Source of the DNA: Actinocorallia sp. API 0066
GTDB lineage: Bacteria; Actinomycetota; Actinomycetes; Streptosporangiales; Streptosporangiaceae
Assembly: GCF_020991275.1 (NCBI RefSeq)
Contig: NZ_JAJLQY010000001.1
Location: forward strand, 248,001-312,000
Reading direction: 5' to 3'
DNA: 64,000 bases
In this document: positions 24,306 through 36,312 of the stretch, one piece after another
How positions within the stretch are numbered: the first letter of the stretch is position 1
How the letters are laid out: every line of letters starts with the position of its first letter
Notes under the pieces: model-generated
Told to the model about the DNA's origin: nothing
Database searches by the model: none
Seen by the model: the letters and a program-made list of their open reading frames with translations, nothing else
Translations under genes and position numbers: made by a program

Positions 24306-25781
24306 TCAGCCGCCCTGGGGCCTGATCCACCCGCCCGCCGAGAGGTGCTTCAGCACCTCGTCGACACAGTCGGCGACGGCACGCCCGGTCGTGTCGAGCA
24401 CGAGTTCGGCGTCCGTGGGCGTCTCGTAGGGGTCGGAGATCCCGGTGAACTCGGGGATCAGCCCGGCCCGCGCCTTGGCGTACAGGCCCTTGCGGTCGCG
24501 CCGCTCGCACTCGGCGAGGGGCGTCGCGACGTGGATGAGCACAAAGTCGCCGACGGCCTCGACCATCCGGCGTACCTCGGCGCGGGTGGCCGCGTAGGGG
24601 GCGATCGGCGCGCAGATCGCGAGGCCGCCGTGCCGGGCGATCTCGGCGGCGACGAACCCGATGCGCCGGATGTTGAGGTCGCGGTCGGCCTTGGAGAAGG
24701 TGAGCCCGGCCGAGAGCATCTGCCGGACGACGTCGCCGTCCAGGAGGGTGACGGTCCTGTCTCCGCGTTCCACGAGCGCGTCCGCCAGCGCGCGCGCGAC
24801 GGTCGACTTGCCCGAGCCGGAGAGCCCGGTGAAGAACACGGTGACGCCCCGCTCGTGCCGGGGCGGCCGTGCCCTGCGCAGTTCGGCCGCGACGGCGGGC
24901 GGCGTGAACCACTCGGGGACGGCCGAGCCCCGGTCCAGCAGCTCACCCAGCTCCGCCTCGGTGAGCGCCGCCCGCCGGTGTCGTTCGTCGATCCGGGCGA
25001 CGGGCCGCCACACCTCCACGTCGGTGTCATAGGCCCACGGCTCAGGCGAGACGACGGTGAGCGGCGCGTCGCCTACGGGAGCCTCCGACAGCAGGTGGGT
25101 GGCCCCGTAGGCGGCGGCCACATGGGCGGCCAGCGCCCTGTCGCGGGCGGCGTCGGCGCGCGGCGCGAGGTTCACCGTGACGATCTCGGCGCCCTCGGGC
25201 AGTTCCCGGTGCACCGCCAGCAGCGCCCGGACGAGTTCCTGCTCGTGCGCCCCCGACAGCAGCGCGAGGACGAGCACCGGCAGCCCCAGCTTCTCGGCGG
25301 TCTGCCGGATCTGCCCGAGTTCGCGCCGGTGCAGCGGCGCGCGCGTCGCGACGGCCAGCACGGGCCGGGCGGCCTCGCCGGGCGCGGGCGGCCTCCGCCG
25401 CAGCCGCCGGAACGCCCCGTAGACGGGCTCGCGCAGCGGCGTCAGCGGCCCGGCGAGCCGCACGGTGCCCGCGGGCGCCGCCGGGTCCCGCCACGCCTCG
25501 GTGACCTCCAGGACGGCGAGCGGCACCGTCTCCGGGTCCTGGAGCACGATCCGCTTCGCGTCGGCGAGCGCCTCGGGCCCGGTCAGCACGACCGGCGCGG
25601 GCCAGGGCGTCCCGTCGGTGAGCCGCCCGCCCGCGGCGACCGTCGCGGCGTCCAGCGGGCCGAGGAACCCGGTCAGCGGCCGGAACGCGCCGGCCAGGAG
25701 CTGTTCGAGGTCGGCGAGTTCGGCGGGGGCGGGGGTCAGCGAGGCAAGACCGTGCAGGTCCGCCGACAGTGCGTTGCTCAC
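24306..25781 (-). CDS. Adenylylsulfate kinase fused to a degenerate ATP-sulfurylase-like domain
   Basis: 491 residues, GTG start. The C-terminal third (about 310-490) is an intact APS kinase: P-loop GLSGSGKS at 319-326, then LLDGDVVRQMLSAGLTFSKA and DRDLNIRRIGFVAAEI. It phosphorylates APS to PAPS. The N-terminal two thirds resemble ATP sulfurylase, but the active-site motif QxRNPxHxxH reads ATRAPLHRRE at 145-154 and the GRDHAG motif is not found, so sulfurylase activity is doubtful. CysD/CysN at 2233-4421 would supply APS. It may bind APS or regulate the kinase. Lies within the sulfated-polysaccharide locus. Confidence 0.85.
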   Translation of the reverse strand: MSNALSADLHGLASLTPAPAELADLEQLLAGAFRPLTGFLGPLDAATVAAGGRLTDGTPWPAPVVLTGPEALADAKRIVLQDPETVPLAVLEVTEAWRDPAAPAGTVRLAGPLTPLREPVYGAFRRLRRRPPAPGEAARPVLAVATRAPLHRRELGQIRQTAEKLGLPVLVLALLSGAHEQELVRALLAVHRELPEGAEIVTVNLAPRADAARDRALAAHVAAAYGATHLLSEAPVGDAPLTVVSPEPWAYDTDVEVWRPVARIDERHRRAALTEAELGELLDRGSAVPEWFTPPAVAAELRRARPPRHERGVTVFFTGLSGSGKSTVARALADALVERGDRTVTLLDGDVVRQMLSAGLTFSKADRDLNIRRIGFVAAEIARHGGLAICAPIAPYAATRAEVRRMVEAVGDFVLIHVATPLAECERRDRKGLYAKARAGLIPEFTGISDPYETPTDAELVLDTTGRAVADCVDEVLKHLSAGGWIRPQGG

Positions 25782-25842
25782 CCGGGCAAAACTACCTCCC
25801 CCGGGCCCGCCGAACTCGCCGCCGGGGCGCGACCGCCACGGA

Positions 25843-26580
25843 TCAGATGATCCGGGCGAACCGGTTCTCGGGTTTGCGGATGACCAGCGACAGTTCCGCG
25901 TGCGTCGAGGTGAACCTGCCGTGCGTGAGGATCGCCACGAGCCGGGCCAGCACCCGCACGGGTGTGCCCACCGGAACCCTGTGCACGTGCGCTTCGGCGA
26001 TGACGAGCCCGCGCATGAGGCACCAGGCCCGGAACCCGGCGAGGGAGCTGACGGGCTCGAACACGGGCGCGGGCGTGTCCTGGGGACGCTCCCCGCGCGA
26101 TCCGCCGGCGCCGAGGAAGGCGAGCACCCTGCGCGGCACCGCCCTGCGCAGCAGGCCCTGCGCGCTGTCCCTGTCGATGAACCGGACGAGGAGGAGGCCG
26201 CCGGGCTTGAGCGCCGCCACCATCCGGTCCATGACGAGTTCGGCGTGCGCGATCCGCTCGATGAGCGCGTCGGCGTGCACCACGTCGAAGGAGCGCGGCG
26301 GTAGCGGGGCGCTGCGCAGGTCGCCCAGGTGGTAGGCGTCCAGGTCGGTCCTGGCCATGGTCCGGGAGCGCAGCGCTGGCGTGTCCACGTCGATCCCGGT
26401 GACGTGCCCGGTGACGCCCTCGGGCAGCCGCAGGCCCGGTCCGCGGCCGCAGCCCGCCTCCAGCACGTGGAGCTTGGTCAGGCCCTTGTCCAGGGCGTGC
26501 AGGCGCACCCGCTCGGCGAACAGGTCGGGGTCGGGGCCGCCGCCCGCGACCGGGCGGTCCCGTACAGAAAGCTCCGTCAT
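25843..26580 (-). CDS. Class I SAM-dependent methyltransferase
   Basis: 245 residues. Motif I is VLEAGCGRGPGLRLPEG, followed by TGIDVDTPALRSR and FDVVHADALIERIAHAELVM, then ALKPGGLLLVRFIDRDSA: the standard Rossmann methyltransferase order. Target unknown; small-molecule or sugar O-methylation is possible given its position at the end of the polysaccharide locus. Divergent from mfd, and 62 bases upstream of the APS-kinase start on the same strand. Confidence 0.85.
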   Translation of the reverse strand: MTELSVRDRPVAGGGPDPDLFAERVRLHALDKGLTKLHVLEAGCGRGPGLRLPEGVTGHVTGIDVDTPALRSRTMARTDLDAYHLGDLRSAPLPPRSFDVVHADALIERIAHAELVMDRMVAALKPGGLLLVRFIDRDSAQGLLRRAVPRRVLAFLGAGGSRGERPQDTPAPVFEPVSSLAGFRAWCLMRGLVIAEAHVHRVPVGTPVRVLARLVAILTHGRFTSTHAELSLVIRKPENRFARII

Positions 26581-26631
26581 GGTTCCGCAGCGTATCCATG
26601 GGGAGGGGTGCCGTCCGGTATTTGCACTTTC

Positions 26632-26659
26632 TTGACCGGTACCGTGTCCTCCTTACAGG
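26632..26659 (+). promoter_or_regulatory. Candidate promoter for mfd
   Basis: TTGACC (26632-26637), 16-base spacer, TACAGG (26654-26659). The -10 is imperfect. It would give a leader of about 90 bases before ATG 26754. Confidence 0.35.
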
Positions 26660-26753
26660 GCGTCCGCCCGCTGCGCGTACCCTGGAACCCGCCCCGGCGT
26701 CAACCCCGGCTGTCCGGGGATCTTCGGGCTGCCCGCCTAACCCAAGGTCGATG

Positions 26754-30245
<3,492 letters not shown>

Positions 30246-30254
30246 GGTGTCCCG

Positions 30255-30872
30255 GTGATCAGAATGACGCTCGCCGCCGTTGCCCTCGCCCTGACCGTGA
30301 CGGCCTGCGGCGGCGAGGTGCGGATGGGCGCCGCGGCGACCTTCGCCGACGCGCCCCGCATCAGCCAGGACGACCTCGCCGACGCCACCGCCGAATGGCA
30401 GGCGTTCTACGCGAAACACCCCCTGGACCGCAGTGTGCTCATGCTGCCGAAGGCCAACTCCCTCCAGGGCAGTGTCCTGGCTGCCCTGATCGGCCTGCGC
30501 GTCGCCGAGGAGACCGCCGACGAGCGCGGCATCGAGGTGACCGACGCCGAGGTCGACAGGTTCGTCTCGACGCTGACCGGCGGGCAGCCCGTCAGGTTCG
30601 ACCAGGTGGCGATGCGGTTCGGCGTCGCCCCCTCGCACTCCAGGCAGTTCGCCAGGACCGTGCTCATCAACGACAGGCTCGCCCAGGGCGCCGTCGACGA
30701 GGAGGCGTCGGTCCGCCAGGTCGGCGACGCGCTCGCGGAGACGGCGCGGGGCATGGGCATCCGGGTGAACCCGAGGTTCGGCGGCGCCTACGCGCCGGGC
30801 TTCCCCCTCGGTCTGCTGTACGCGCCGGACTACGACCTGTCCAAGCCGGCGAAGAGGACGGGTGGCGCGTGA
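30255..30872 (+). CDS. SurA N-terminal-like lipoprotein
   Basis: 205 residues, GTG start 9 bases after mfd. Signal peptide with lipobox LTVTAC (Cys 18). The body resembles the SurA_N domain (helical chaperone region), without a recognisable PPIase domain. It is predicted to assist folding of exported proteins at the outer face of the membrane. Its stop overlaps the mazG GTG. Confidence 0.75.
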   Translation: MIRMTLAAVALALTVTACGGEVRMGAAATFADAPRISQDDLADATAEWQAFYAKHPLDRSVLMLPKANSLQGSVLAALIGLRVAEETADERGIEVTDAEVDRFVSTLTGGQPVRFDQVAMRFGVAPSHSRQFARTVLINDRLAQGAVDEEASVRQVGDALAETARGMGIRVNPRFGGAYAPGFPLGLLYAPDYDLSKPAKRTGGA

Positions 30873-31771
30873 GTCTCGTCCTGCTGGCCACCACCCACCG
30901 CGTCGCGCCGGGACTCCTGACCTGGCGGGCGTGGACCGTCCTGCACGCCGCCCGGGTGCTCACCGCCACCCCCGACCATCCGCAGTTGCCCTACCTGGGT
31001 GAGGCGGGCGTCGCCGTCGAGGTGGTCGAGCCGGACGCGCGTGCCGTGGTGGCCGCCGCGCGGACGTCCGACGTCGTGTGGCTCGCCGCCCCGGACGGCG
31101 ACGCTGCCTTCGCCGAGCGGGTGGGCGAGCTGGTTGTGGCCGATCCCCTGGACGTCGAGGTCGTGCACGGCTCCTACGACCTGCCCGGAGCCCGTCTCCT
31201 TGACATGGTCTCGGTGATGGCGAGGCTGCGCCGCGACTGCCCGTGGGACCGCAAGCAGACCCACGCCTCCCTCGTGCCGTACCTGGTCGAGGAGACCTAC
31301 GAGACGGTCGACGCCATCGCCTCCGGCGACCCGGACGAGTTGCGTGAGGAACTCGGCGACGTCCTGTTCCAGGTGGTCTTCCACGCGGCCGTCGCGGCCG
31401 AGCGGGCGGACGGCTTCACGATCGACGACGTCGCCGCGGGCATCGTGGACAAGCTGATCCGCCGCCACCCCCACGTCTTCGCGGACGTCGAGGTGACGGG
31501 CGCGGACGAGGTCGTCGCGAACTGGGACGAGATCAAGAAGGCCGAGAAGGCGGGACGTCCCCTTCTGGCCGGTGTGCCCCGTTCGCTCCCGGCGGTCCTG
31601 GAGGCCGAGGACCTCCTGCGCAAGGCCCGCAAGGCCGGAGTGCCGGAAGAGTTGCTGGAAGGCCACAACACTCTCACCGACGCGGCACAGGCCGCTGAGC
31701 AGCGGCTCAAGACCTGGACTGGCGAGTTCCGGACACGGGTTGAGGCATGGGAGCGCCACTCGGGGGGATGA
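30869..31771 (+). CDS. mazG: Nucleoside triphosphate pyrophosphohydrolase MazG
   Basis: 300 residues, GTG start overlapping the upstream TGA (GTGA). The MazG domain is in the second half: CPWDRKQTHASLVPYLVEET, YETVDAIASGDPDELREELG, DVLFQVVFHA, with the EExxE and ExxD metal ligands, then IRRHPHVFADVEV. N-terminal 100 residues are a methyltransferase-like or tetrapyrrole-type remnant seen in actinobacterial MazG. It hydrolyses aberrant NTPs to NMP and pyrophosphate. Third gene of the mfd operon. Confidence 0.93.
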   Translation: MSLVLLATTHRVAPGLLTWRAWTVLHAARVLTATPDHPQLPYLGEAGVAVEVVEPDARAVVAAARTSDVVWLAAPDGDAAFAERVGELVVADPLDVEVVHGSYDLPGARLLDMVSVMARLRRDCPWDRKQTHASLVPYLVEETYETVDAIASGDPDELREELGDVLFQVVFHAAVAAERADGFTIDDVAAGIVDKLIRRHPHVFADVEVTGADEVVANWDEIKKAEKAGRPLLAGVPRSLPAVLEAEDLLRKARKAGVPEELLEGHNTLTDAAQAAEQRLKTWTGEFRTRVEAWERHSGG

Positions 31772-31826
31772 CGCTGACATGGGCAGGGCTCGGGGGGCTG
31801 CTGGTTTTGTGACATACGTCCGGTCT

Positions 31827-34208
31827 ATGGTGTCCGCCATGGACTCGGACGCCCACGGCCGCGGCAAGGCCGGTGCCGCCAGGCGTCTGGCGGGTTACAG
31901 CGCGTTGGCGGGCCTGCTCAGCGCCCTGCTCGTGCTCCCCCTCGCCTGTGTGGCGGGCGTCGGGGCCCGTGACTCAGCCGAATGGCTGCTCACCGAGCCG
32001 GTCGACCTCGGTGATCTCGCCACCCCGCAGCGTTCCACGATCCTCGCCGCCGACGGCTCCCTGATCGCCACGTTCTACCGGCAGAACCGGGTGGACGTCC
32101 CGCTGGCCAAGGTCGCGCCGATCGTCGCCAAGGCGGTGATCGCCATCGAGGACTCCCGCTTCTACGAGCACGGCGCGCTCGACCTCAAGGGCACCCTGCG
32201 CGCGCTGGCCTCGAACATGGGCGGCTCCAGCGGCCCGTCCCCGCAGGGCGGCTCCGGCATCACCCAGCAGTACGTGAAGAACCTCCTGTACGTGAACGCC
32301 GAGAGCGACGCCGAGCGCCAGGACGCGGTCGAGACGACGCCCGGCCGCAAGATCCGCGAACTGCGCTACGCGATCGCGATCGAGGAGCGGTTCGCCAAGG
32401 ACGAGATCCTGGAGAAATACCTCAACGTCGCCTATTTCGGTGACGGCGCCTACGGCATCGAGGCCGCGTCCCGGCGCTACTTCTCCGTCCCGGCGTCCAA
32501 ACTGTCGCTGAACCAGGCGGCCACCCTCGCCGGGGTGCTGAAGAACGGCAACCTCTACAACCCGCGCCGCAACCCCGAGGGCGCCGTCAAACGCCGCGAC
32601 CTCGTGCTGGACCGGATGGCCGAACTCGGCGTGCTCGACGCCGCCACCGCCGCCAAGGAGAAGGACCGCCCGCTCAAGGTCAAGATCACCGAGACCAAGA
32701 ACGGCTGCACCGAAAGCAAGGCCGCGTTCTTCTGCGACTACGTGCAGCGCGAGATCCTCACGAACAAGATCTTCGGTAAGACCCCGGAGGAGCGCGAGCG
32801 GCTGCTGTGGATCGGCGGCCTGACCATCCGCACCACCCTGGACTGGAAGGTCCAGAACGCGGCGCGCAAGGCGATCCTGCGGCACGTCCCGGCCAAGAAC
32901 CGGGACGGCAAGGCGGCCGCCCAGGTCCTCGTCGAGCCCGGCACCGGCGAGATCAAGGGCATGGACGTCGGCCGCGACCTCGGCCCCGACCAGGAGCGCG
33001 GCAAGACCTGGATCAACTTCGCCGCCGACGCCTCGCACGGCACCAGCATCGGCATGGCCGCCGGATCGACCTTCAAGGCGTTCACGCTGGCCGCCGCGTT
33101 CCACGAGGGCGTCCCGATCGGCGAGCGCATCACCGCGCCGAGCGGCTACGCCCCCAGCGGTTTCAAAGACTGCAAGGGCAGGGACGTCAGCGACACCAAG
33201 GTCCTCACGAACTCGTCCGACGGCGCGGGCGGCAAGAGCTTCAGCCTGCTGACCGGCACCTGGAACTCGGTGAACACGTTCTTCCTGCTGCTGGAGAAGC
33301 GCGTCGGCCTGTGCGACACGGTGAAGATGGCCAAGAAGCTCGGCATCCGCCGCGCCGACGGCAAGCCGCTCCAGGAGTTCGCGTCGTTCACGCTCGGCTT
33401 CAACGACGTCTCGCCGCTGCGGGTCGCCGCCGCCTACGCGGCGTTCGGGGCGCGCGGCAAGTACTGCGAGCCGATCGCCATCAGCCGGATCAACCGGGCC
33501 GACGGCAAGAGCATCCCGGTCCCGAAGGCCGACTGCGAGCAGGTGATCGACAAGGGCGTCGCGGACGCCGTCAACCACGTGCTGTCGGGGGTGTTCACCA
33601 AGGGCACCGCGCGCGGCCTCGGCATCGGCCGTCCGGCGGCGGGCAAGACGGGCACCGTGGACAACTACTCGGCTGCCTGGTTCGCCGGGTACACGCCGCA
33701 GTTGGCGTCGGCCGTCTGGGTGGGCGACCCGCGCGGCGGCTACCGCCACCCGATGACGAACGTGTGCCTCCCGACGCACTGCGGCGGCCCGGTCTTCGGC
33801 GCGTCGATCCCCGGCCCGATCTGGCGCGACACGATGGGCCCGGCTCTCAGCGGCAGCCCCGCGGGCCGGTTCTACCGCCCGCCGTCCATGTTCTTCCGCA
33901 AGGGCTCCGGCGAGGACAACGTCAAGATGCCGGACGTGCGCGGCATGAGCATCGACGCCGCCATCAAGCGCCTCAGCGCGATGGGCTTCGACGTCAAGGT
34001 CGGCGACCACGAGTACTCCCCCCGCTACAAGGAGGGCCAGGTCATGGCCACCGACCCGGCCCCCGGCGCCTCCATCGACCCCGGCGACCCCGCCATCACC
34101 GTCACCCTCACCATCTCCAAGGGCCGCGACCCCCACCACACCCCCGACCTCCCACCCCCACCCGACCACGACTCCGCTTGGCCGAACTCCCCCTGGGAAG
34201 TCCCCTAG
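31827..34208 (+). CDS. Class A penicillin-binding protein (transglycosylase/transpeptidase) with one PASTA domain
   Basis: About 793 residues from ATG 31827 (in-frame ATG at 31779 or 31839 are alternatives; none has a strong ribosome-binding site). N-terminal membrane anchor, then GT51 with EDSRFYEHGALDLKGTLRA and GSGITQQYVKNLLYV. Transpeptidase motifs: GSTFKAF (SxxK), NSVN (SxN) and AGKTGTV (KTG). The C-terminus has one PASTA-like domain (VKMPDVRGMSIDAAIKRLSA and following) and a Pro-rich tail. It polymerises and crosslinks peptidoglycan outside the membrane. Confidence 0.93.
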   Translation: MVSAMDSDAHGRGKAGAARRLAGYSALAGLLSALLVLPLACVAGVGARDSAEWLLTEPVDLGDLATPQRSTILAADGSLIATFYRQNRVDVPLAKVAPIVAKAVIAIEDSRFYEHGALDLKGTLRALASNMGGSSGPSPQGGSGITQQYVKNLLYVNAESDAERQDAVETTPGRKIRELRYAIAIEERFAKDEILEKYLNVAYFGDGAYGIEAASRRYFSVPASKLSLNQAATLAGVLKNGNLYNPRRNPEGAVKRRDLVLDRMAELGVLDAATAAKEKDRPLKVKITETKNGCTESKAAFFCDYVQREILTNKIFGKTPEERERLLWIGGLTIRTTLDWKVQNAARKAILRHVPAKNRDGKAAAQVLVEPGTGEIKGMDVGRDLGPDQERGKTWINFAADASHGTSIGMAAGSTFKAFTLAAAFHEGVPIGERITAPSGYAPSGFKDCKGRDVSDTKVLTNSSDGAGGKSFSLLTGTWNSVNTFFLLLEKRVGLCDTVKMAKKLGIRRADGKPLQEFASFTLGFNDVSPLRVAAAYAAFGARGKYCEPIAISRINRADGKSIPVPKADCEQVIDKGVADAVNHVLSGVFTKGTARGLGIGRPAAGKTGTVDNYSAAWFAGYTPQLASAVWVGDPRGGYRHPMTNVCLPTHCGGPVFGASIPGPIWRDTMGPALSGSPAGRFYRPPSMFFRKGSGEDNVKMPDVRGMSIDAAIKRLSAMGFDVKVGDHEYSPRYKEGQVMATDPAPGASIDPGDPAITVTLTISKGRDPHHTPDLPPPPDHDSAWPNSPWEVP

Positions 34209-34390
34209 CACCCACTTTTGGGGCAAATGGTATCTGCGGCATTTGTGCGGATTGCTCCAATTATCCTTGCGTCACCTCCCTTGTCCTTGTCCGATTCCTT
34301 CTGTTCCGGTGCGGCTATGAGCAAAAATCGACTAGCGTTGTTCGCGTCTGAAGGAGAGCCGGAACACCCAGGACCGGAGGCGCGCCCCCC

Positions 34391-35197
34391 ATGCCCACGA
34401 ACCCCTCGCCCGAGCCCATGGAATCGATGTGGGCGTTCATCGCCGTCCTGGTGCGCGTCTTCCGTCATCGGGCGGGCATGACCGGCGACCAACTGGCGAA
34501 GGTACTGAACAGTTCCAAGGCTTCGGTCTCCCGCCTGGAGAACAACCTCAACCGTCTGGAAGAGTGGGAAGCGGAGGCGCTCGACGCGCACTACGGCACC
34601 ACACCGCTCTTCATCTGCCTCGTCCGCTACGCCGCCCGTGGCCACGACCCGGAATGGTTCAAGCAGCACACCGCGATTGAAGCGGTATCCGAGATCATCA
34701 AGGAGTACGAAGCCATCGTCATTCCCGGTCTCGTCCAGACCGAGGACTACGCCCGTGCCGTGATCGTGGCATCGGGTGCCCCGGAGCCCGAACGGCTTCA
34801 TAGCGAGCGCATGGCCAGGAAGGAAATCTTCGAGCGGGAGTCGCCGCCCGCTCTCATGTGCATCATCAGCCAGAGCGCCCTCGAATGGCCTATGGGCGGC
34901 ACGGAGGTTCTCAAGGAACAACTCCAGCACCTCCTCGACCTTTCCGATGAGGGGAAGGTCGGTATCCGCGTCCTTCCGCGCTCGGCGGGGGCGCATGCCG
35001 GAACGGACGGCAGTTTCAAGCTGATGAGCGGTGCGTTCGGCGACGTCGCGTACACCGAGTCCCCCGGTATGGGGCGGCTGGTCTCGGCTGGGTCTGAAGT
35101 GCGAAGATATGCCCTACAGTACGAACGCATCTCACTCAAGGCGTTGGACGAATCGGCGTCACGTGCGCTGATCCGTCGGATCATGGAGGAACTATGA
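34391..35197 (+). CDS. XRE-family regulator with DUF5753 domain (second copy)
   Basis: 268 residues. HTH in MTGDQLAKVLNSSKASVSRL, then the DUF5753 region with EYEAIVIPGLVQTEDYARAV and VLPRSAGAHAGTDGSFKLMS. Start ATG 34391 has GGAGG ten bases upstream. The stop overlaps the first DUF397 gene by four bases. It is clearly of the same family as the regulator at 7000 but not a recent copy. Confidence 0.9.
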   Translation: MPTNPSPEPMESMWAFIAVLVRVFRHRAGMTGDQLAKVLNSSKASVSRLENNLNRLEEWEAEALDAHYGTTPLFICLVRYAARGHDPEWFKQHTAIEAVSEIIKEYEAIVIPGLVQTEDYARAVIVASGAPEPERLHSERMARKEIFERESPPALMCIISQSALEWPMGGTEVLKEQLQHLLDLSDEGKVGIRVLPRSAGAHAGTDGSFKLMSGAFGDVAYTESPGMGRLVSAGSEVRRYALQYERISLKALDESASRALIRRIMEEL

Positions 35198-35376
35198 GCA
35201 CTCTCCCCACGTGGCGGAAGTCCAGCTACAGCGGGGGTCAGGGAGGCAACTGCGTCGAGGTCGCCCCTCTTCCCGGGTCCGTTGGCGTCCGTGATTCCAA
35301 GAACCCCGGCACCGGCCACCAGGCGTTCAGCCCCGAGGCGTTCGGCGCGATGGTCCACGCCATCAAGGCGTTCTAG
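35194..35376 (+). CDS. DUF397 small protein, copy A
   Basis: 60 residues, ATGA overlap with the regulator. Sequence TWRKSSYSGGQGGNCVEVAP then VGVRDSKNPGTGHQAFSPEA is a complete DUF397 domain. Its partner is the XRE/DUF5753 regulator upstream. Confidence 0.9.
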   Translation: MSTLPTWRKSSYSGGQGGNCVEVAPLPGSVGVRDSKNPGTGHQAFSPEAFGAMVHAIKAF

Positions 35377-35389
35377 CCCGACCGTAATA
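35194..35389 (+). repeat. DUF397 duplication unit A (pair of 35538-35733)
   Basis: This 196-base unit and the 35538-35733 unit share the whole gene and the first bases after the stop (TAGCCCGACCG). The second half is base-for-base identical over more than 90 bases, whereas the first half has several differences. Even the GGAGGAACT before the ATG is repeated, so the copy carries the 3' end of the regulator. Confidence 0.85.
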
Positions 35390-35537
35390 CCGGCCCCCAC
35401 CGCCACGGCTGGGGGCTTCACTGTTCCAGCCTCCACCGGGGTCCGGCACCCTCACGTTTTGGATAGCAGCCCCCCGGATACCACCCTGACAGCGCCGCCA
35501 CATGGCGTGCGCCGATACATCGGGTCACGGAGGAACT

Positions 35538-35720
35538 ATGAGCACTCGCCCCACGTGGCGAAAGTCCAGCTACAGCGGTGGAGGCGGCGGCAATTGCGTC
35601 GAGGTCGCCTCGCTCCCCGGGTCCGTAGGCGTCCGTGATTCCAAGAACCCCGGCACCGGCCACCAGGCGTTCAGCCCCGAGGCGTTCGGCGCGATGGTCC
35701 ACGCCATCAAGGTGTTCTAG
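35538..35720 (+). CDS. DUF397 small protein, copy B
   Basis: 60 residues from ATG 35538. Differs from copy A at only a few residues in the first half (GGGGGNCVEVAS) and one near the end (IKVF for IKAF); the middle is identical. No separate regulator precedes it. A ribosome-binding site GGAGGAACT is kept. Likely product of a local duplication. Confidence 0.88.
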   Translation: MSTRPTWRKSSYSGGGGGNCVEVASLPGSVGVRDSKNPGTGHQAFSPEAFGAMVHAIKVF

Positions 35721-35815
35721 CCCGACCGAAATCCGCGCGCCGTTGGTGTTGGCGGGGAGGGGCCGGGGGCGCTGCCGACGGGGTCGGGGCTTTGGGCGCC
35801 CCCGGGGGCTTGGGG

Positions 35816-36226
35816 TCAGTTGGGGAGGCGGCCGTCTCGGAGGTCGGCGAGGGTTACGGAGTCTATGACGCTGAGGAGGGCGCTGTCGGCGGCGGCCCAG
35901 AGGGCGTCCAGGGTGCGGACGACGTCCAGGGCGGCGCCGCTGGCGGGGAGTTCGGCGCGGCGGCCGGCGGGTTTGCCGTCGATGGCGCGCAGGACCTGGC
36001 CGACGGTGATGGTCGCGGCCGGGCGGGCCAGCCGGTAGCCGGGGTCAGGCAACCGCTGGTTGAAGACGAGGTCGGCGCGCCGCAGGTCGCCGAGGATCGC
36101 CTGGAGGAACGTGAGCGGCAACGAGTGGGTCTCCGAGAGCGCGGCGGCGGTCAGGGGGGCCGGCTCGGCCGAGGCCAGGGCCAGCAGGGCTCGGAGCGCG
36201 TACTCGACGCGGGCGGTGATCTGCAC
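35816..36226 (-). CDS. Rrf2-family transcriptional regulator
   Basis: 136 residues, GTG start after GGGGAG. N-terminal winged helix TARVEYALRALLALASAE and the recognition segment LPLTFLQAILGDLRRADLV. No cysteine is visible, so it cannot hold an iron-sulfur cluster as IscR/NsrR do; CymR-type sulfur regulators also lack one. It lies downstream of a sulfonate-type ABC importer on the same strand, but a hairpin terminator at 36278-36300 separates them. It probably senses a small sulfur or nitrogen metabolite and controls the importer (inference). Confidence 0.87.
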   Translation of the reverse strand: MQITARVEYALRALLALASAEPAPLTAAALSETHSLPLTFLQAILGDLRRADLVFNQRLPDPGYRLARPAATITVGQVLRAIDGKPAGRRAELPASGAALDVVRTLDALWAAADSALLSVIDSVTLADLRDGRLPN

Positions 36227-36235
36227 GGGCTCCCC

Positions 36236-36255
36236 GATTATCTCGACTTGTTTAG
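36236..36255. promoter_or_regulatory. Candidate Rrf2 operator upstream of the Rrf2 gene
   Basis: GATTATCTCGACTTGTTTAG lies 10 bases upstream of the regulator start. It matches 14 of 20 bases of GATAATTCCGACTGGTTTGA upstream of the substrate-binding protein gene (39101-39120). Sharing a site between a regulator and its neighbouring transporter is the pattern expected of autoregulation. Confidence 0.4.
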
Positions 36256-36277
36256 TTGGGTATAGAGCCGAGAAAGC

Positions 36278-36300
36278 GCCGCATCCTCGGGCGATGCGGC
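36278..36300 (-). terminator. Terminator after the ABC importer permease
   Basis: GCCGCATC (36278-36285) pairs perfectly with GATGCGGC (36293-36300) around a 7-base loop, 13 bases past the permease stop; on the minus strand a GCTTTCT run follows. Ends the importer transcript before the Rrf2 gene. Confidence 0.6.
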
Positions 36301-36312
36301 ACTTCCCCGGTC

